From Niveibacterium sp. SC-1 (GTDB taxonomy: Bacteria > Pseudomonadota > Gammaproteobacteria > Burkholderiales > Rhodocyclaceae), in NCBI RefSeq assembly GCF_038235435.1, contig NZ_CP151275.1:4650001-4714000 (forward strand): a stretch of 64,000 nt of DNA, read 5' to 3'. This document shows, one piece after another, positions 17,693 through 25,799 of the stretch. The notes under the pieces are model-generated. The model saw only the letters and a list, made by a program, of their open reading frames with translations. It did not search any database and had not been told where the DNA came from. A program made the position numbers and the translations under genes. Numbering within the stretch: the stretch's first letter is position 1; each line of letters starts with the position of its first letter.

Positions 17693-18399
17693 TGCACCTG
17701 CTGATCGACGCCGGCAACACCCGCATCAAGTTCGGCTGGCACGACGGCCGGCAATGGGTCTGTCGCGAAGACATCGCGCACGACGCGCTGGACGCGGTGA
17801 GCTTCTCGCGCTTCGGCCCGGTACAGCGCGTGGTGATCGCCCATGTCGCCTCCGAAGCGATCCGCTCCCGCCTGCAGGTCCTGCTCACCGGCTGGGAGGA
17901 CCACACCGAATGGCTACGCCCCGACGCCGAACGTTGCGGGCTTTCCAACGGCTATGCGGCGCCGGAACGCCTGGGGGCCGACCGCTGGGCGGCCGCCATT
18001 GGCGCCTGGAGCCGCCTGCGCCGCGCCTGCGTGGTGGTGTCTGCCGGCACGGCCACCACCGTGGATGCGATCGACGAGACCGGGCGATTCCGCGGCGGCC
18101 TGATCCTGCCGGGCCACGGCCTGATGTTGCGGGCGCTGGCCGGCGGCACCGCCGACCTCCCGCTGGCCGAGGGCCAGTGCGTGGACTTCCCGCTCAACAC
18201 GCATGACGCGATCGAGACCGGCATCCGCTACGCGCAGTCCGGCGCGGTGGAGCGCTTCCGCAGCCAGATGCCTTTCGGCACGCCGGTCGTACTCTCCGGC
18301 GGTTCGGCCTCAGCCCTGGCGCCGCTGATCGCGCCACCGCGCATCGACATCCCCAATCTCGTGCTGGAAGGCCTGCTGCAGATCGCCCGCAGCGACTGA
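17692..18399 (+). CDS. coaX: Type III pantothenate kinase
   Basis: CoaX phosphorylates pantothenate, the first step of CoA synthesis, and is insensitive to CoA feedback. The product has 235 residues of the ASKHA fold. LLIDAGNTRIKFGW is the phosphate-1 motif, GADRWAAAIGAW the pantothenate-binding stretch, and SAGTATTVDAID the phosphate-2 motif. The ATG overlaps the birA stop by one base. birA-coaX is a common pair. Its stop lies 1 bp from that of the convergent ubiX gene. Confidence 0.96.
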   Translation: MHLLIDAGNTRIKFGWHDGRQWVCREDIAHDALDAVSFSRFGPVQRVVIAHVASEAIRSRLQVLLTGWEDHTEWLRPDAERCGLSNGYAAPERLGADRWAAAIGAWSRLRRACVVVSAGTATTVDAIDETGRFRGGLILPGHGLMLRALAGGTADLPLAEGQCVDFPLNTHDAIETGIRYAQSGAVERFRSQMPFGTPVVLSGGSASALAPLIAPPRIDIPNLVLEGLLQIARSD

Positions 18400-18400
18400 A

Positions 18401-19036
18401 CTACTCGGCGCCGTTCGCTTCGTCCTGCGCCTCGCCCCAGCGTGCATGCAGGGCATGCGCCACGCCTAGCCGGTCGAGAATGCGTGCGACCACGAAATCC
18501 ACCAGGTCCTGCACGCTCTGCGGATGGGTGTAGAAGCCCGGGTTCGGCGGCAGGATCACCACGCCCATGCGCGACAGACGCAGCATGTTCTCCAGATGCA
18601 GGGTGGAGAACGGCGTCTCGCGCGGCACCAGGATCAACGGCTTGCCTTCCTTGAGGCAGACATCCGCCGCACGCTCGATCAGGTTCGAGGACAGGCCGGC
18701 GGCGATGCTCGCCAGGGTGCCCATGGTGCAGGGGCAGATCACCATCGCATCCGCGGGATTGCTACCCGAGGCCAGCGGCGCGAACCACTCCTCGCGACCA
18801 TAGACCGCGAGCCGCTCGGGCGACACGCCGAAGCGCTCGCAGAGCAGGGCCTGCACCTCGGGTGCCCGCGAAGGCAGCGCGAGATCCATCTCCTGCCGCG
18901 CGACGATCTGCGCCACTTGCGAGTACAGCAACTCCACTCGCGCGCCCGCCTGCAGCAGGCATTCGAGCAGGCGCATGCCGTAGGGCATGCCGGAAGCGCC
19001 AGTGAGCGCGAGCGCGATACGTCGGGGAGCAGCCAT
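18401..19036 (-). CDS. ubiX: Flavin prenyltransferase UbiX
   Basis: UbiX joins a dimethylallyl group to FMN, producing the prenylated flavin cofactor used by the UbiD decarboxylase in ubiquinone synthesis. The product has 211 residues with the flavoprotein signatures LALTGASGMPYGMRLLE, PCTMGTLASIAAGLSSNLI and LVPRETPFSTLHLENMLRL. UbiD is not in the window. The gene is tail-to-tail with coaX, with a single base between the two stops. Confidence 0.95.
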   Translation of the reverse strand: MAAPRRIALALTGASGMPYGMRLLECLLQAGARVELLYSQVAQIVARQEMDLALPSRAPEVQALLCERFGVSPERLAVYGREEWFAPLASGSNPADAMVICPCTMGTLASIAAGLSSNLIERAADVCLKEGKPLILVPRETPFSTLHLENMLRLSRMGVVILPPNPGFYTHPQSVQDLVDFVVARILDRLGVAHALHARWGEAQDEANGAE

Positions 19037-19145
19037 GGCGAGGACTTTCAGTGGCGCGTCGCGCGCCGGGCGGGCGCGCGACGGATCGGCGTCTATGTTG
19101 CCACGACCCGCCTCGAAGGGTCGCGCGGCTTCGGAGCGCTATGGC

Positions 19146-20048
19146 TCAGGGCGCCTGCAGGGCCACCGGCGCCGGCTTGAGCCAGTCGCGAATCGGCATC
19201 GACGCGAAGGCGGCATCCTGGCCCACCGACCATTGCGGCATCGAATGCACATAGGCGCCGTTGAACACCGCCTTCACATCCGTCTCCAGCGTGAAGACGC
19301 GCTGGCGCGCGGTCTCCATCATCTGCACAAGGTTCTGGTCACCGATCTCCGTGCGTCGCGGGAACAGGCTCTGGACGAAGACGCTCCCCGACAGTCCCCA
19401 TTCCGGCGCATTGACCGAGAAAGAGACCTTGTCGGCCGCCGCCGCGGCCACTATCACGCGTTGATCGTCGGCCAAGGGCCGCAGGAAGCTACCGCTGTAG
19501 CACGCATCCACCAGCACCACCGTCGGCGCATCGTGGAGCTCGACAAGCGTGTTGTCGAGCCAGTCGGCCGTGATCGGGTTCCAGTTATCGGTGCCGATAC
19601 GCACCTCCAGCATTTCGGGCGCGCCATGGCTTGCAAAGGCCAGGACGACCTTGTCCTGCGGGCCGCGGTGCGCGCCAATCCAATACACCGTCTGCGCGAT
19701 CGACTCGCGTGTGGCGAAGGGGTATCCGAGCGAGCCGAGGCTCACCGCGTTGGAGAGGCGCAGGGCCGCAACCGGCAAACCGGTCTCGGCGAAGCTGCTC
19801 TGCACGGCACGAGCACTTTCCTCGAAGTTCATCCGTCCGCCATTGGGCGCAACCGATTCGGAATTCAGGATGAAGGTGGCCACCCAGACTTTGGGTGTCT
19901 TACCGAGCTTGAGTGTCTCGGCAAACTGCGCTTGCAGCAGCGCGTCGCTCTGCGCCCGCATCTCGGGGCTGTCTGGCTTCAGGGTCTGGCAGGCCGCCAG
20001 CATCAGGCTCAGAACGGCGAGGAGGATCATCGATCCCGGCTTACGCAT
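19146..20048 (-). CDS. Peptidase C13 (caspase-fold) family lipoprotein
   Basis: The product has 300 residues. The lipobox LMLAAC puts the lipidated cysteine at residue 20. The body resembles the legumain-type C13/caspase-like fold: LAFASHG with a candidate catalytic His141 and VVLVDACYSGSF with candidate nucleophile Cys183 after a hydrophobic strand. Activity is not assured, because many bacterial members are uncharacterised. The ATG at 20048 follows AGGAG; another ATG at 20069 lacks such a site. The gene stands alone between ubiX and purU on the same strand. The target and role are unknown. Confidence 0.78.
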   Translation of the reverse strand: MRKPGSMILLAVLSLMLAACQTLKPDSPEMRAQSDALLQAQFAETLKLGKTPKVWVATFILNSESVAPNGGRMNFEESARAVQSSFAETGLPVAALRLSNAVSLGSLGYPFATRESIAQTVYWIGAHRGPQDKVVLAFASHGAPEMLEVRIGTDNWNPITADWLDNTLVELHDAPTVVLVDACYSGSFLRPLADDQRVIVAAAAADKVSFSVNAPEWGLSGSVFVQSLFPRRTEIGDQNLVQMMETARQRVFTLETDVKAVFNGAYVHSMPQWSVGQDAAFASMPIRDWLKPAPVALQAP

Positions 20049-20194
20049 CACAACACTCCTGTTTGTCATACAAGAGCTGTGATCATAGGCTCGCGGACCG
20101 GAGGCTTACCGGGCGTTGTGCGGACAACGTGCGCTCCGACACAGCGCCTGAGCTCCGATCGTCGCGCGCCGATTCAGCGGAGGCGCGAACGGCC

Positions 20195-21055
20195 TCAGCG
20201 GAAGACCACGGTCTTGTTCCCGTGCACCAGCACGCGGTCTTCGAGGTGGTAGCGCAGGCCGCGGGCGAGCACCGCCTTCTCGATGTCCTTGCCGTAGCGA
20301 ACCATGTCTTCGATCGAGTCGGAGTGGTCCACACGAATCACGTCCTGGTCGATGATCGGGCCCTGGTCGAGATCGGCGGTGACGTAGTGGCAGGTCGCGC
20401 CGATCAGCTTTACGCCGCGCGCATAGGCCTGGTGATAGGGCTTGGCGCCGACGAAGCTGGGCAGGAAGCTGTGGTGGATGTTGAGGATGCGTCCCGGGTA
20501 GGCCGAGCACAGCTCGGGCGAGAGCACCTGCATGTAGCGTGCGAGCACCATGGTGTCACCGCGCACGTCGTCGAAGATGCGTTGCACTTCGGCGTAGGCG
20601 CTGGCCTTGTTCTCCGCCGTCACGGGCACGTGATGGAAGGGGATGCCATGCCACTCGACGAAACCACGGAAGGTGTCGTGGTTGGAGATCACGCAGGGGA
20701 TCTCGATGTCGAGTTCCTTGCTCTGCCAGCGCGCGAGCAGGTCGTAGAGGCAGTGCTCCTGCTTGCTCACCAGCACCACCACGCGCTTCTTCACCGCGCT
20801 GTCGTTGATCTTCCAGTCCATGCCGAACTCTTCGGCGATCGGGCGGAAGCGCTCGCGGAATTCGGCGAGGAGGAAGGGCAGCGAATCGGCCTTGACCTCG
20901 ATGCGCATGAAATAGCGCTCGCTCTCGCGGTCGGCATGCAGATTGGTTTCCAGGATCCAGCCGCCGTGCTCGGCGATGAAGTTGGAAACGCGCGCGACGA
21001 TGCCCACGCGGTCGGGGCAGGAGGCGGTGAGCGTGTAGAAACGTTGGCTATGCAT
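20195..21055 (-). CDS. purU: Formyltetrahydrofolate deformylase
   Basis: PurU hydrolyses 10-formyl-tetrahydrofolate to formate and tetrahydrofolate, balancing the one-carbon pool and feeding PurT. The product has 286 residues. An ACT domain at about 5-85 (ASCPDRVGIVARVSNFI) would bind glycine or methionine effectors. The catalytic formyltransferase domain has ILNIHHSFLPSF and ATCHYVTADLDQGPII with the conserved Asn, His and Asp. It is downstream of thrH on the same strand with a 105-bp gap that contains a GC hairpin without T-run at 21087-21105. Confidence 0.96.
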   Translation of the reverse strand: MHSQRFYTLTASCPDRVGIVARVSNFIAEHGGWILETNLHADRESERYFMRIEVKADSLPFLLAEFRERFRPIAEEFGMDWKINDSAVKKRVVVLVSKQEHCLYDLLARWQSKELDIEIPCVISNHDTFRGFVEWHGIPFHHVPVTAENKASAYAEVQRIFDDVRGDTMVLARYMQVLSPELCSAYPGRILNIHHSFLPSFVGAKPYHQAYARGVKLIGATCHYVTADLDQGPIIDQDVIRVDHSDSIEDMVRYGKDIEKAVLARGLRYHLEDRVLVHGNKTVVFR

Positions 21056-21160
21056 GGCGATGGAGGACGGGCTGCGGCGGAAGCAAACCGCGGCGGCGCC
21101 GCGGTCAGGTGAGGCAGGTGCGCGGGCGGCTTACCGCCGCCCCACTCGCACAGGGCCGGC

Positions 21161-21769
21161 TCAGATGCGGGCGGCCGCCTCGTCGATGTAGCGGCGCAGC
21201 TCTTCATAGCTGCGCGCCACCGGGTATTGCGGGAACTCGCGCACGACGTTCTCGGGCGGATGCATGAGGATGCCGGCCTCGGCCTGGCCCAGCATCGCGG
21301 TGTCGTTGTAGGAGTCGCCCGCGGCGATCACCTTGAAGTTCAGGCCCTGGAAGGCCTTCACGGCGGCGCGCTTCTGGTCGGGCATGCGCAGGTGGTAGTT
21401 CACCAGCATGCCGCTCGCATCGGCTTCGAGGCGGTGGCAGAACAGCGTGGGCATGCCCATCTGCTGCATCAGCGGCTTGGCGAATTCGTAGAAGGTGTCG
21501 GAGAGGATCACCACCTGGTAGTCCTCGCGCAGGCCGTCCACGAAATCCTTGGCGCCGTCCATCGGGCCCATCTCGGCAATCACCGCCTGGATGTCGGGCA
21601 GACCCAGCTTGTGCTCGGCCAGGAGGCCGAGGCGGAATTTCATCAGCTTGTCGTAGTCGGGTTCATCGCGGGTCGTGCGACGCAGGGCGTCGATACCGGT
21701 GCGCTGGGCAAACTCGATCCAGATTTCCGGAACGAGCACGCCTTCCATATCAAGACAGACGATCTTCAC
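21161..21769 (-). CDS. thrH: Phosphoserine/homoserine phosphotransferase ThrH
   Basis: ThrH is a HAD-superfamily enzyme with phosphoserine phosphatase activity that can also pass the phosphate to homoserine. The product has 202 residues, the usual length. HAD motif I is CLDMEGVL with Asp7 and the family-typical Glu9, motif II is ILSDTF, and motif IV is AAGDSYNDTAML. The purU gene follows downstream. The link to serine supply for one-carbon metabolism is inference. Confidence 0.93.
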   Translation of the reverse strand: MKIVCLDMEGVLVPEIWIEFAQRTGIDALRRTTRDEPDYDKLMKFRLGLLAEHKLGLPDIQAVIAEMGPMDGAKDFVDGLREDYQVVILSDTFYEFAKPLMQQMGMPTLFCHRLEADASGMLVNYHLRMPDQKRAAVKAFQGLNFKVIAAGDSYNDTAMLGQAEAGILMHPPENVVREFPQYPVARSYEELRRYIDEAAARI

Positions 21770-21824
21770 GAGAGCTTCCCTGGGCGAATGCGAAAAGCCG
21801 CGATTCTATCAGGGGCAAAGCGCG

Positions 21825-21855
21825 GCGCCGCGGCCCGCGGAACAGGCCGCGGCGC
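21825..21855 (-). terminator. GC hairpin downstream of the mocA-like gene
   Basis: GCGCCGCGGCC and GGCCGCGGCGC form a perfect 11-bp stem around a 9-base loop, directly after the stop at 21856. There is no clean T-run on the leftward side, so it may slow RNA polymerase or stabilise the transcript 3' end instead of terminating it. Confidence 0.4.
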
Positions 21856-22464
21856 TCAAGCGGGCGTAGCGAGCTGGGTCGGCAGATCGACGTCCCGCAG
21901 GATGCCCGGGTCGTCCACCGCCAGTCCCAGCACCTCCGCGGCGTGGGCCTGGAGCAGCCCGCGCGCACCGACGTCGCCGTCCAGCCCGGCGAGCTCGACC
22001 TGCCAGCGGCCGGCAAAGCCGACCGGATGGCCCGGCCGGTCCGCATGACGCGGCTGGACCAGGGAGGCGCCAGCGCGCAGGGCGTCGCGCACGCCGATAT
22101 AGCTGCCCGGCGCGATGCAGGGCATGTCGGCCAGGGCGACCATGAAGGGCGCATCGGCCGGCAGGACCGCCATGGCCGAGGCCAGGCTTGCACCCATGCC
22201 GCGTTCAGACGCGGGGCTGGCGAGCACCGCGAAGCCTTCGTCCTCCAGCAGGCGTCGGAGGACGTCCTTGCCGGGCCGCACGACCACCAGTACACGATCG
22301 CCGCGGTCCGGCTGCAACGCGGCGCGCAGGCGTCGCGCGCAGGCCAGTGCCAAGGGGACGCCGTCCGCGTCGGGATGCATGAGCTTGTCGCCGCCGCCGG
22401 CGGCGCGGAAACGCCGCCCCTCCCCGGCCGCGAGCAGGACGCCCCAGACCGGTGGCGGGCTCAC
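21856..22464 (-). CDS. MobA/MocA-like nucleotidyltransferase
   Basis: The product has 202 residues with the nucleotidyltransferase opening GVLLAAGEGRRFRAAGGGDK, the later ADMPCIAP (acidic metal-binding stretch) and RPGHPVGF. This matches molybdenum cofactor cytidylyl- or guanylyltransferases of the MocA type, which attach CMP or GMP to molybdopterin. The GTG start at 22464 overlaps the upstream xdhC-like stop as GTGA. Coupling to an XdhC-type chaperone supports a molybdoenzyme role, but no molybdoenzyme subunit is in the window. Confidence 0.87.
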   Translation of the reverse strand: MSPPPVWGVLLAAGEGRRFRAAGGGDKLMHPDADGVPLALACARRLRAALQPDRGDRVLVVVRPGKDVLRRLLEDEGFAVLASPASERGMGASLASAMAVLPADAPFMVALADMPCIAPGSYIGVRDALRAGASLVQPRHADRPGHPVGFAGRWQVELAGLDGDVGARGLLQAHAAEVLGLAVDDPGILRDVDLPTQLATPA

Positions 22465-23504
22465 GCCAGCACGTCGCCGCAGACCGCGGAGGGCGCGAGC
22501 CCGGGCTGCGCGTTCTTGGCCTCGCCCACGTCCATCTGCGGCGGCAGGCGCACGCCGTTCCGCACGGCAATGATCTCGGCCAGGATGGAAAGCGCAATCT
22601 CCGGCGGGGTACGGCTGCCGATGTAGAGGCCGGCTGGCCCACGCAGGCGTTCCAGAACGGCCTCCGCGAGGCCGAAGTGCTCGCGCAGGCGGGCGCGGCG
22701 GGCGGCGTTGTTGGCGCGCGAGCCCAGGGCGCCCACGTAGAAGGCTGGCGTGTGCAGGGCGTCGAGGATGGCGAGGTCGTCGAGCTTGGGATCGTGGGTC
22801 AGGGCGACGACGGCGCTGCGTTCGTCGAGCTTCATCACCTGCACCACGTCGTCGGGCATCGCACGGGTCAGTTCGACGCCGGACAAGTGCCAGTTGTCGG
22901 CATAGGAGTCGCGCGGATCGCAGACGGTGATGTCGAAACCCAGGCCCAGGGCCGTCTCGCACAGATAGCGCGAGAGCTGTCCGGCGCCGATCACGAGCAG
23001 GCGGTAGCGCGGGCCCATCACGGCGATCAGTCGCCGCGCGTCGAAACGGAATTCCTCGCGCGCTGCGGCGGGTCCGATCCGGATCTGGCCGGTGGCCAGG
23101 TCCAGCTCGCGCCGCACCAGCTCGCGCGCGGCCAGGCGAGCAACGAGCTCGGGGATGCGGCTGGCGGGGCCAAGCGGTTCCAGCACCAGCTCCAGACTGC
23201 CACCGCAGGGCAGGCCGAAGCGCTGTGCGCTGTCGGCGTCGCCACCAAAACGGCGCAGGCGCGGCAGGCCTGCTGGAGTGAGCGCCTCCAGCCCCGCCTC
23301 GTGGATGTCGCCGATCAGCGCATCCTCGATGCAGCCACCGGAGACCGAGCCACTGACGCGGCCATCGTCGCGCAGGGCCATCAGCGCGCCCGGGGGCCGC
23401 GGGGAGGAGCCCCAGGTCCGCAGCACGGTGACGAGTACGGTGCCGTGGCCGGCCTCCAGCCAGCGTGCCGCATCGCGCAGAACGTCCAGATCCACAGCGT
23501 CCAT
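22461..23504 (-). CDS. XdhC/CoxI-family molybdoenzyme maturation protein
   Basis: The product has 347 residues. The N-terminal XdhC/CoxI domain has VLRTWGSSPRPPGALMAL and SVSGGCIEDAL. The C-terminal Rossmann-like domain has LLVIGAGQLSRYL, ALTHDPKLDDLAIL and FYVGALGSRANNAARRARL. XdhC proteins bind the molybdenum cofactor, protect its sulfuration and insert it into xanthine-dehydrogenase-type enzymes. It is translationally coupled to the mocA-like gene, so both probably mature the same, distant enzyme. Confidence 0.92.
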   Translation of the reverse strand: MDAVDLDVLRDAARWLEAGHGTVLVTVLRTWGSSPRPPGALMALRDDGRVSGSVSGGCIEDALIGDIHEAGLEALTPAGLPRLRRFGGDADSAQRFGLPCGGSLELVLEPLGPASRIPELVARLAARELVRRELDLATGQIRIGPAAAREEFRFDARRLIAVMGPRYRLLVIGAGQLSRYLCETALGLGFDITVCDPRDSYADNWHLSGVELTRAMPDDVVQVMKLDERSAVVALTHDPKLDDLAILDALHTPAFYVGALGSRANNAARRARLREHFGLAEAVLERLRGPAGLYIGSRTPPEIALSILAEIIAVRNGVRLPPQMDVGEAKNAQPGLAPSAVCGDVLA

Positions 23505-23608
23505 TGGGTCTCCCGTGGGTCAGAGCACCCCTTGATGATACGGGAGCGACTCAAGCCCGGCGCAACGCGGCCGAAAACAACTCTATACGTCCTTCCGGAT
23601 AGCTCTCC

Positions 23609-24988
23609 ATGTCACGCCTCCTGCCCGCTGCGCTGCTGTGCGCCGCGTTCCCTGCCATTGCCGCCGACTGGACGGAGATTTCGCGCGAGCAGGGTCGGAC
23701 GGTGGAACTGGACCGGGCCAGTGTGCTGGTGTCCGACGCCGGGACGAAGGTGGCCTGGGGCCGCATCACGCTGTCCAAGGGCGAGGCGGCCGGTGCGGGC
23801 TACGCCGCAATCCACGTGCTCAACCGCTACGACTGCCGCAGCCAGACCTTCATCACCATCAAGCGGGTGTATCAGGATGCCGCCGGCCTGACCCTGCGCG
23901 AAGAGCCGTCCACCAGCCAGACGCCGGTGCGCATCCAGCCCAACAGCCTGGATGACCGCTTCTACAAGCAGGTGTGCAAGCCGGTGACCGTGTCGGAGCT
24001 CGGGCGCATTGCCAACGCGGCGATGGGCCGCGCGGAACAGCCTTCCCGACTGCAACTGGCGAAGGAGGAGGTCACCACTGACCTGCCGCCCGAGATGCCG
24101 AAGCCGCGTACCCGGCACGCGCCCAACTTCCCGCCGGTCGAGACGCAGTCCGCGCCCGCGACGATGAACAGCCCGGCCGCGGCGAACCACGCTGCGCCTG
24201 CCATGCCTGCGGCCCTGCCACGCGGCAGCGAGCCGGTCCGCGTCTATTCGCCCCCGATGCGCCGCGCGCCGCCACCCAAGGCGGCGGCCGTCGCGCCCGC
24301 GCGCGCTTCGGAGCCGGTGCATTGGAGCTATGAAGGCGAAGGCGGCCCCGCGCGCTGGGGCAGCCTGCAACCCGAATTTGCCGTCTGCGCCAAGGGCCAG
24401 CGCCAATCGCCGATCGACATCCACGACGGCATCAAGGTCGAACTCGATCCGCTGCAACTGGATTACAAGCCGAGCTACTTCCGCATCGCCGACAACGGCC
24501 ACAGCATCCAGGCCAACGTGGGCAGCGGGCTCTTCCTCAAGGTGATGGGCCACAGCTACGAGCTGCAGCAGATCCACTTCCACCGCCCGGCGGAGGAACG
24601 GATCGACGGTCGCAGCTTCGAGATGTCCGCGCACCTGGTGCACAAGGACCTGGACGGGCGCCTCGCGGTGATCGCGGTGCTGATCGAGCGCGGCAACGCC
24701 AACCCGCTGGTGCAGACCCTGTGGAACAACCTGCCGCTGGAGAAGTACGAGTCGTATTCACCCAGCGTGCCGATCAACCCGACAGACCTCCTACCGGCCG
24801 ATCCGCGCTACTACACCTACATGGGCTCGCTCACCACGCCGCCCTGTACCGAAGGTGTGCTGTGGATGGTGATGAAACAGCCGGTCCAGCTCTCGCCGGA
24901 GCAGATCGCGATCTTCAGCCGCTTCTACAGCAACAACGCCCGCCCCGTGCAGCCGCTGGACGGCCGCACGATCAAGGAGTCGCGCTGA
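23609..24988 (+). CDS. Alpha-carbonic anhydrase fused to an N-terminal adhesin-E-like domain
   Basis: The product has 459 residues. A signal peptide ends near FPAIAA (19). Residues about 20-125 resemble the surface-adhesin protein E domain (DWTEISREQGRTVELDRASV, HVLNRYDCRSQTFITIKRV). A low-complexity Pro/Ala linker spans about 155-235. The alpha-carbonic anhydrase domain covers about 238-459. Zinc ligands are His323 and His325 in LQQIHFHRPAEE and His342 in SAHLVHKD; QSPIDI and SLTTPPCTEGV are family signatures. Bacterial alpha-anhydrases are periplasmic, about 220-250 residues long and usually lack such an extension. It would hydrate CO2 outside the cytoplasm. Confidence 0.88.
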   Translation: MSRLLPAALLCAAFPAIAADWTEISREQGRTVELDRASVLVSDAGTKVAWGRITLSKGEAAGAGYAAIHVLNRYDCRSQTFITIKRVYQDAAGLTLREEPSTSQTPVRIQPNSLDDRFYKQVCKPVTVSELGRIANAAMGRAEQPSRLQLAKEEVTTDLPPEMPKPRTRHAPNFPPVETQSAPATMNSPAAANHAAPAMPAALPRGSEPVRVYSPPMRRAPPPKAAAVAPARASEPVHWSYEGEGGPARWGSLQPEFAVCAKGQRQSPIDIHDGIKVELDPLQLDYKPSYFRIADNGHSIQANVGSGLFLKVMGHSYELQQIHFHRPAEERIDGRSFEMSAHLVHKDLDGRLAVIAVLIERGNANPLVQTLWNNLPLEKYESYSPSVPINPTDLLPADPRYYTYMGSLTTPPCTEGVLWMVMKQPVQLSPEQIAIFSRFYSNNARPVQPLDGRTIKESR

Positions 24989-25032
24989 GCCGGTTCGCCG
25001 CCCCCGCGCGCACGTCGAAACATCGCCGGAAG

Positions 25033-25057
25033 GAGCGGGCCGTGCAAGCGCCCGCTC
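25033..25057 (+). terminator. Hairpin after the carbonic anhydrase gene
   Basis: GAGCGGGC and GCCCGCTC form an 8-bp stem with a 9-base loop, followed by TCTGTC. It sits between two convergent genes. Confidence 0.45.
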
Positions 25058-25073
25058 TCTGTCGTCCCCGCCT

Positions 25074-25799
25074 TCAGTCCAGCAGATCGGAATAGTCCCC
25101 GCTGGCGTAGCCCTCCAGCGTGGCCCACGGGACTTGGCGCGGCGCCGGCAGAGTGCTGACCGTCATGAGCTGGTGCGAGAGGCCGTGCGCGTCCGACTGT
25201 TCGATGCGCCGCGCGTACTGCCCCGCGATGTCCCAGTCCACGAGCGTGCTGCGCTGGCCTTGCTTGAGCCGGTAGCGCTGCACGCCCTCGCGCGGCGCAC
25301 CCACCGTTTCCATGCGCGACAAGGCCGCCGGATCGACCAGCCAGTAGGCCGCGGCCCAGGATCCCCCGTAGCCGACGTTGCCATAGTGGGCCAGGTCGAC
25401 ATCGATGACGCGCTTCTGCTCGCGTAGCGCGATCTGCACCAGCACCTTGCCGCTGCCCGCCTCGCGCCGGAGATAGAGGGGCGCGCCCTCGGCGGCCTCA
25501 TGCGCATGGCCGGCTTGCGGCCCGGGTGCGTCGTGGTGACCGTGCGACTCCGCCTCGCGCAGGGCCCGCGGCAGGTCCCGCTCGATCCACACGCGACCGG
25601 CGCGGCGGTACATGAGGTCGGCGTAGGCGTTGTCGCGCTGCACGCCGTCGTGACCGATGACGCGGCTGGTGTAGGAGACGCGCAGGTTGAGCTCGGGCGC
25701 CGCGTCGCTGACGACGGGAGCCGCAGCCGTCGCGGCTCCCGTCGTAACCAGCGCCACCAGCACGATCCCCGAACGGAGAAGGCTGAAGGGACGACGCAT
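25074..25799 (-). CDS. Secreted protein of unknown function, coupled to alkaline phosphatase
   Basis: The product has 241 residues with a signal peptide (MRRPFSLLRSGIVLVALVTT, then GAATAAA). No family is recognised. The mature part has a His-rich stretch (ESHGHHDAPGPQAGHAHE) at about 88-105 that could bind metal. The ending WATLEGYASGDYSDLLD is acidic and aromatic. Its ATG overlaps the stop of the upstream alkaline phosphatase as TGATG, so the two are translated together and probably act in the same periplasmic process. A role in metal supply or phosphate sensing would be speculation. Confidence 0.75.
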   Translation of the reverse strand: MRRPFSLLRSGIVLVALVTTGAATAAAPVVSDAAPELNLRVSYTSRVIGHDGVQRDNAYADLMYRRAGRVWIERDLPRALREAESHGHHDAPGPQAGHAHEAAEGAPLYLRREAGSGKVLVQIALREQKRVIDVDLAHYGNVGYGGSWAAAYWLVDPAALSRMETVGAPREGVQRYRLKQGQRSTLVDWDIAGQYARRIEQSDAHGLSHQLMTVSTLPAPRQVPWATLEGYASGDYSDLLD

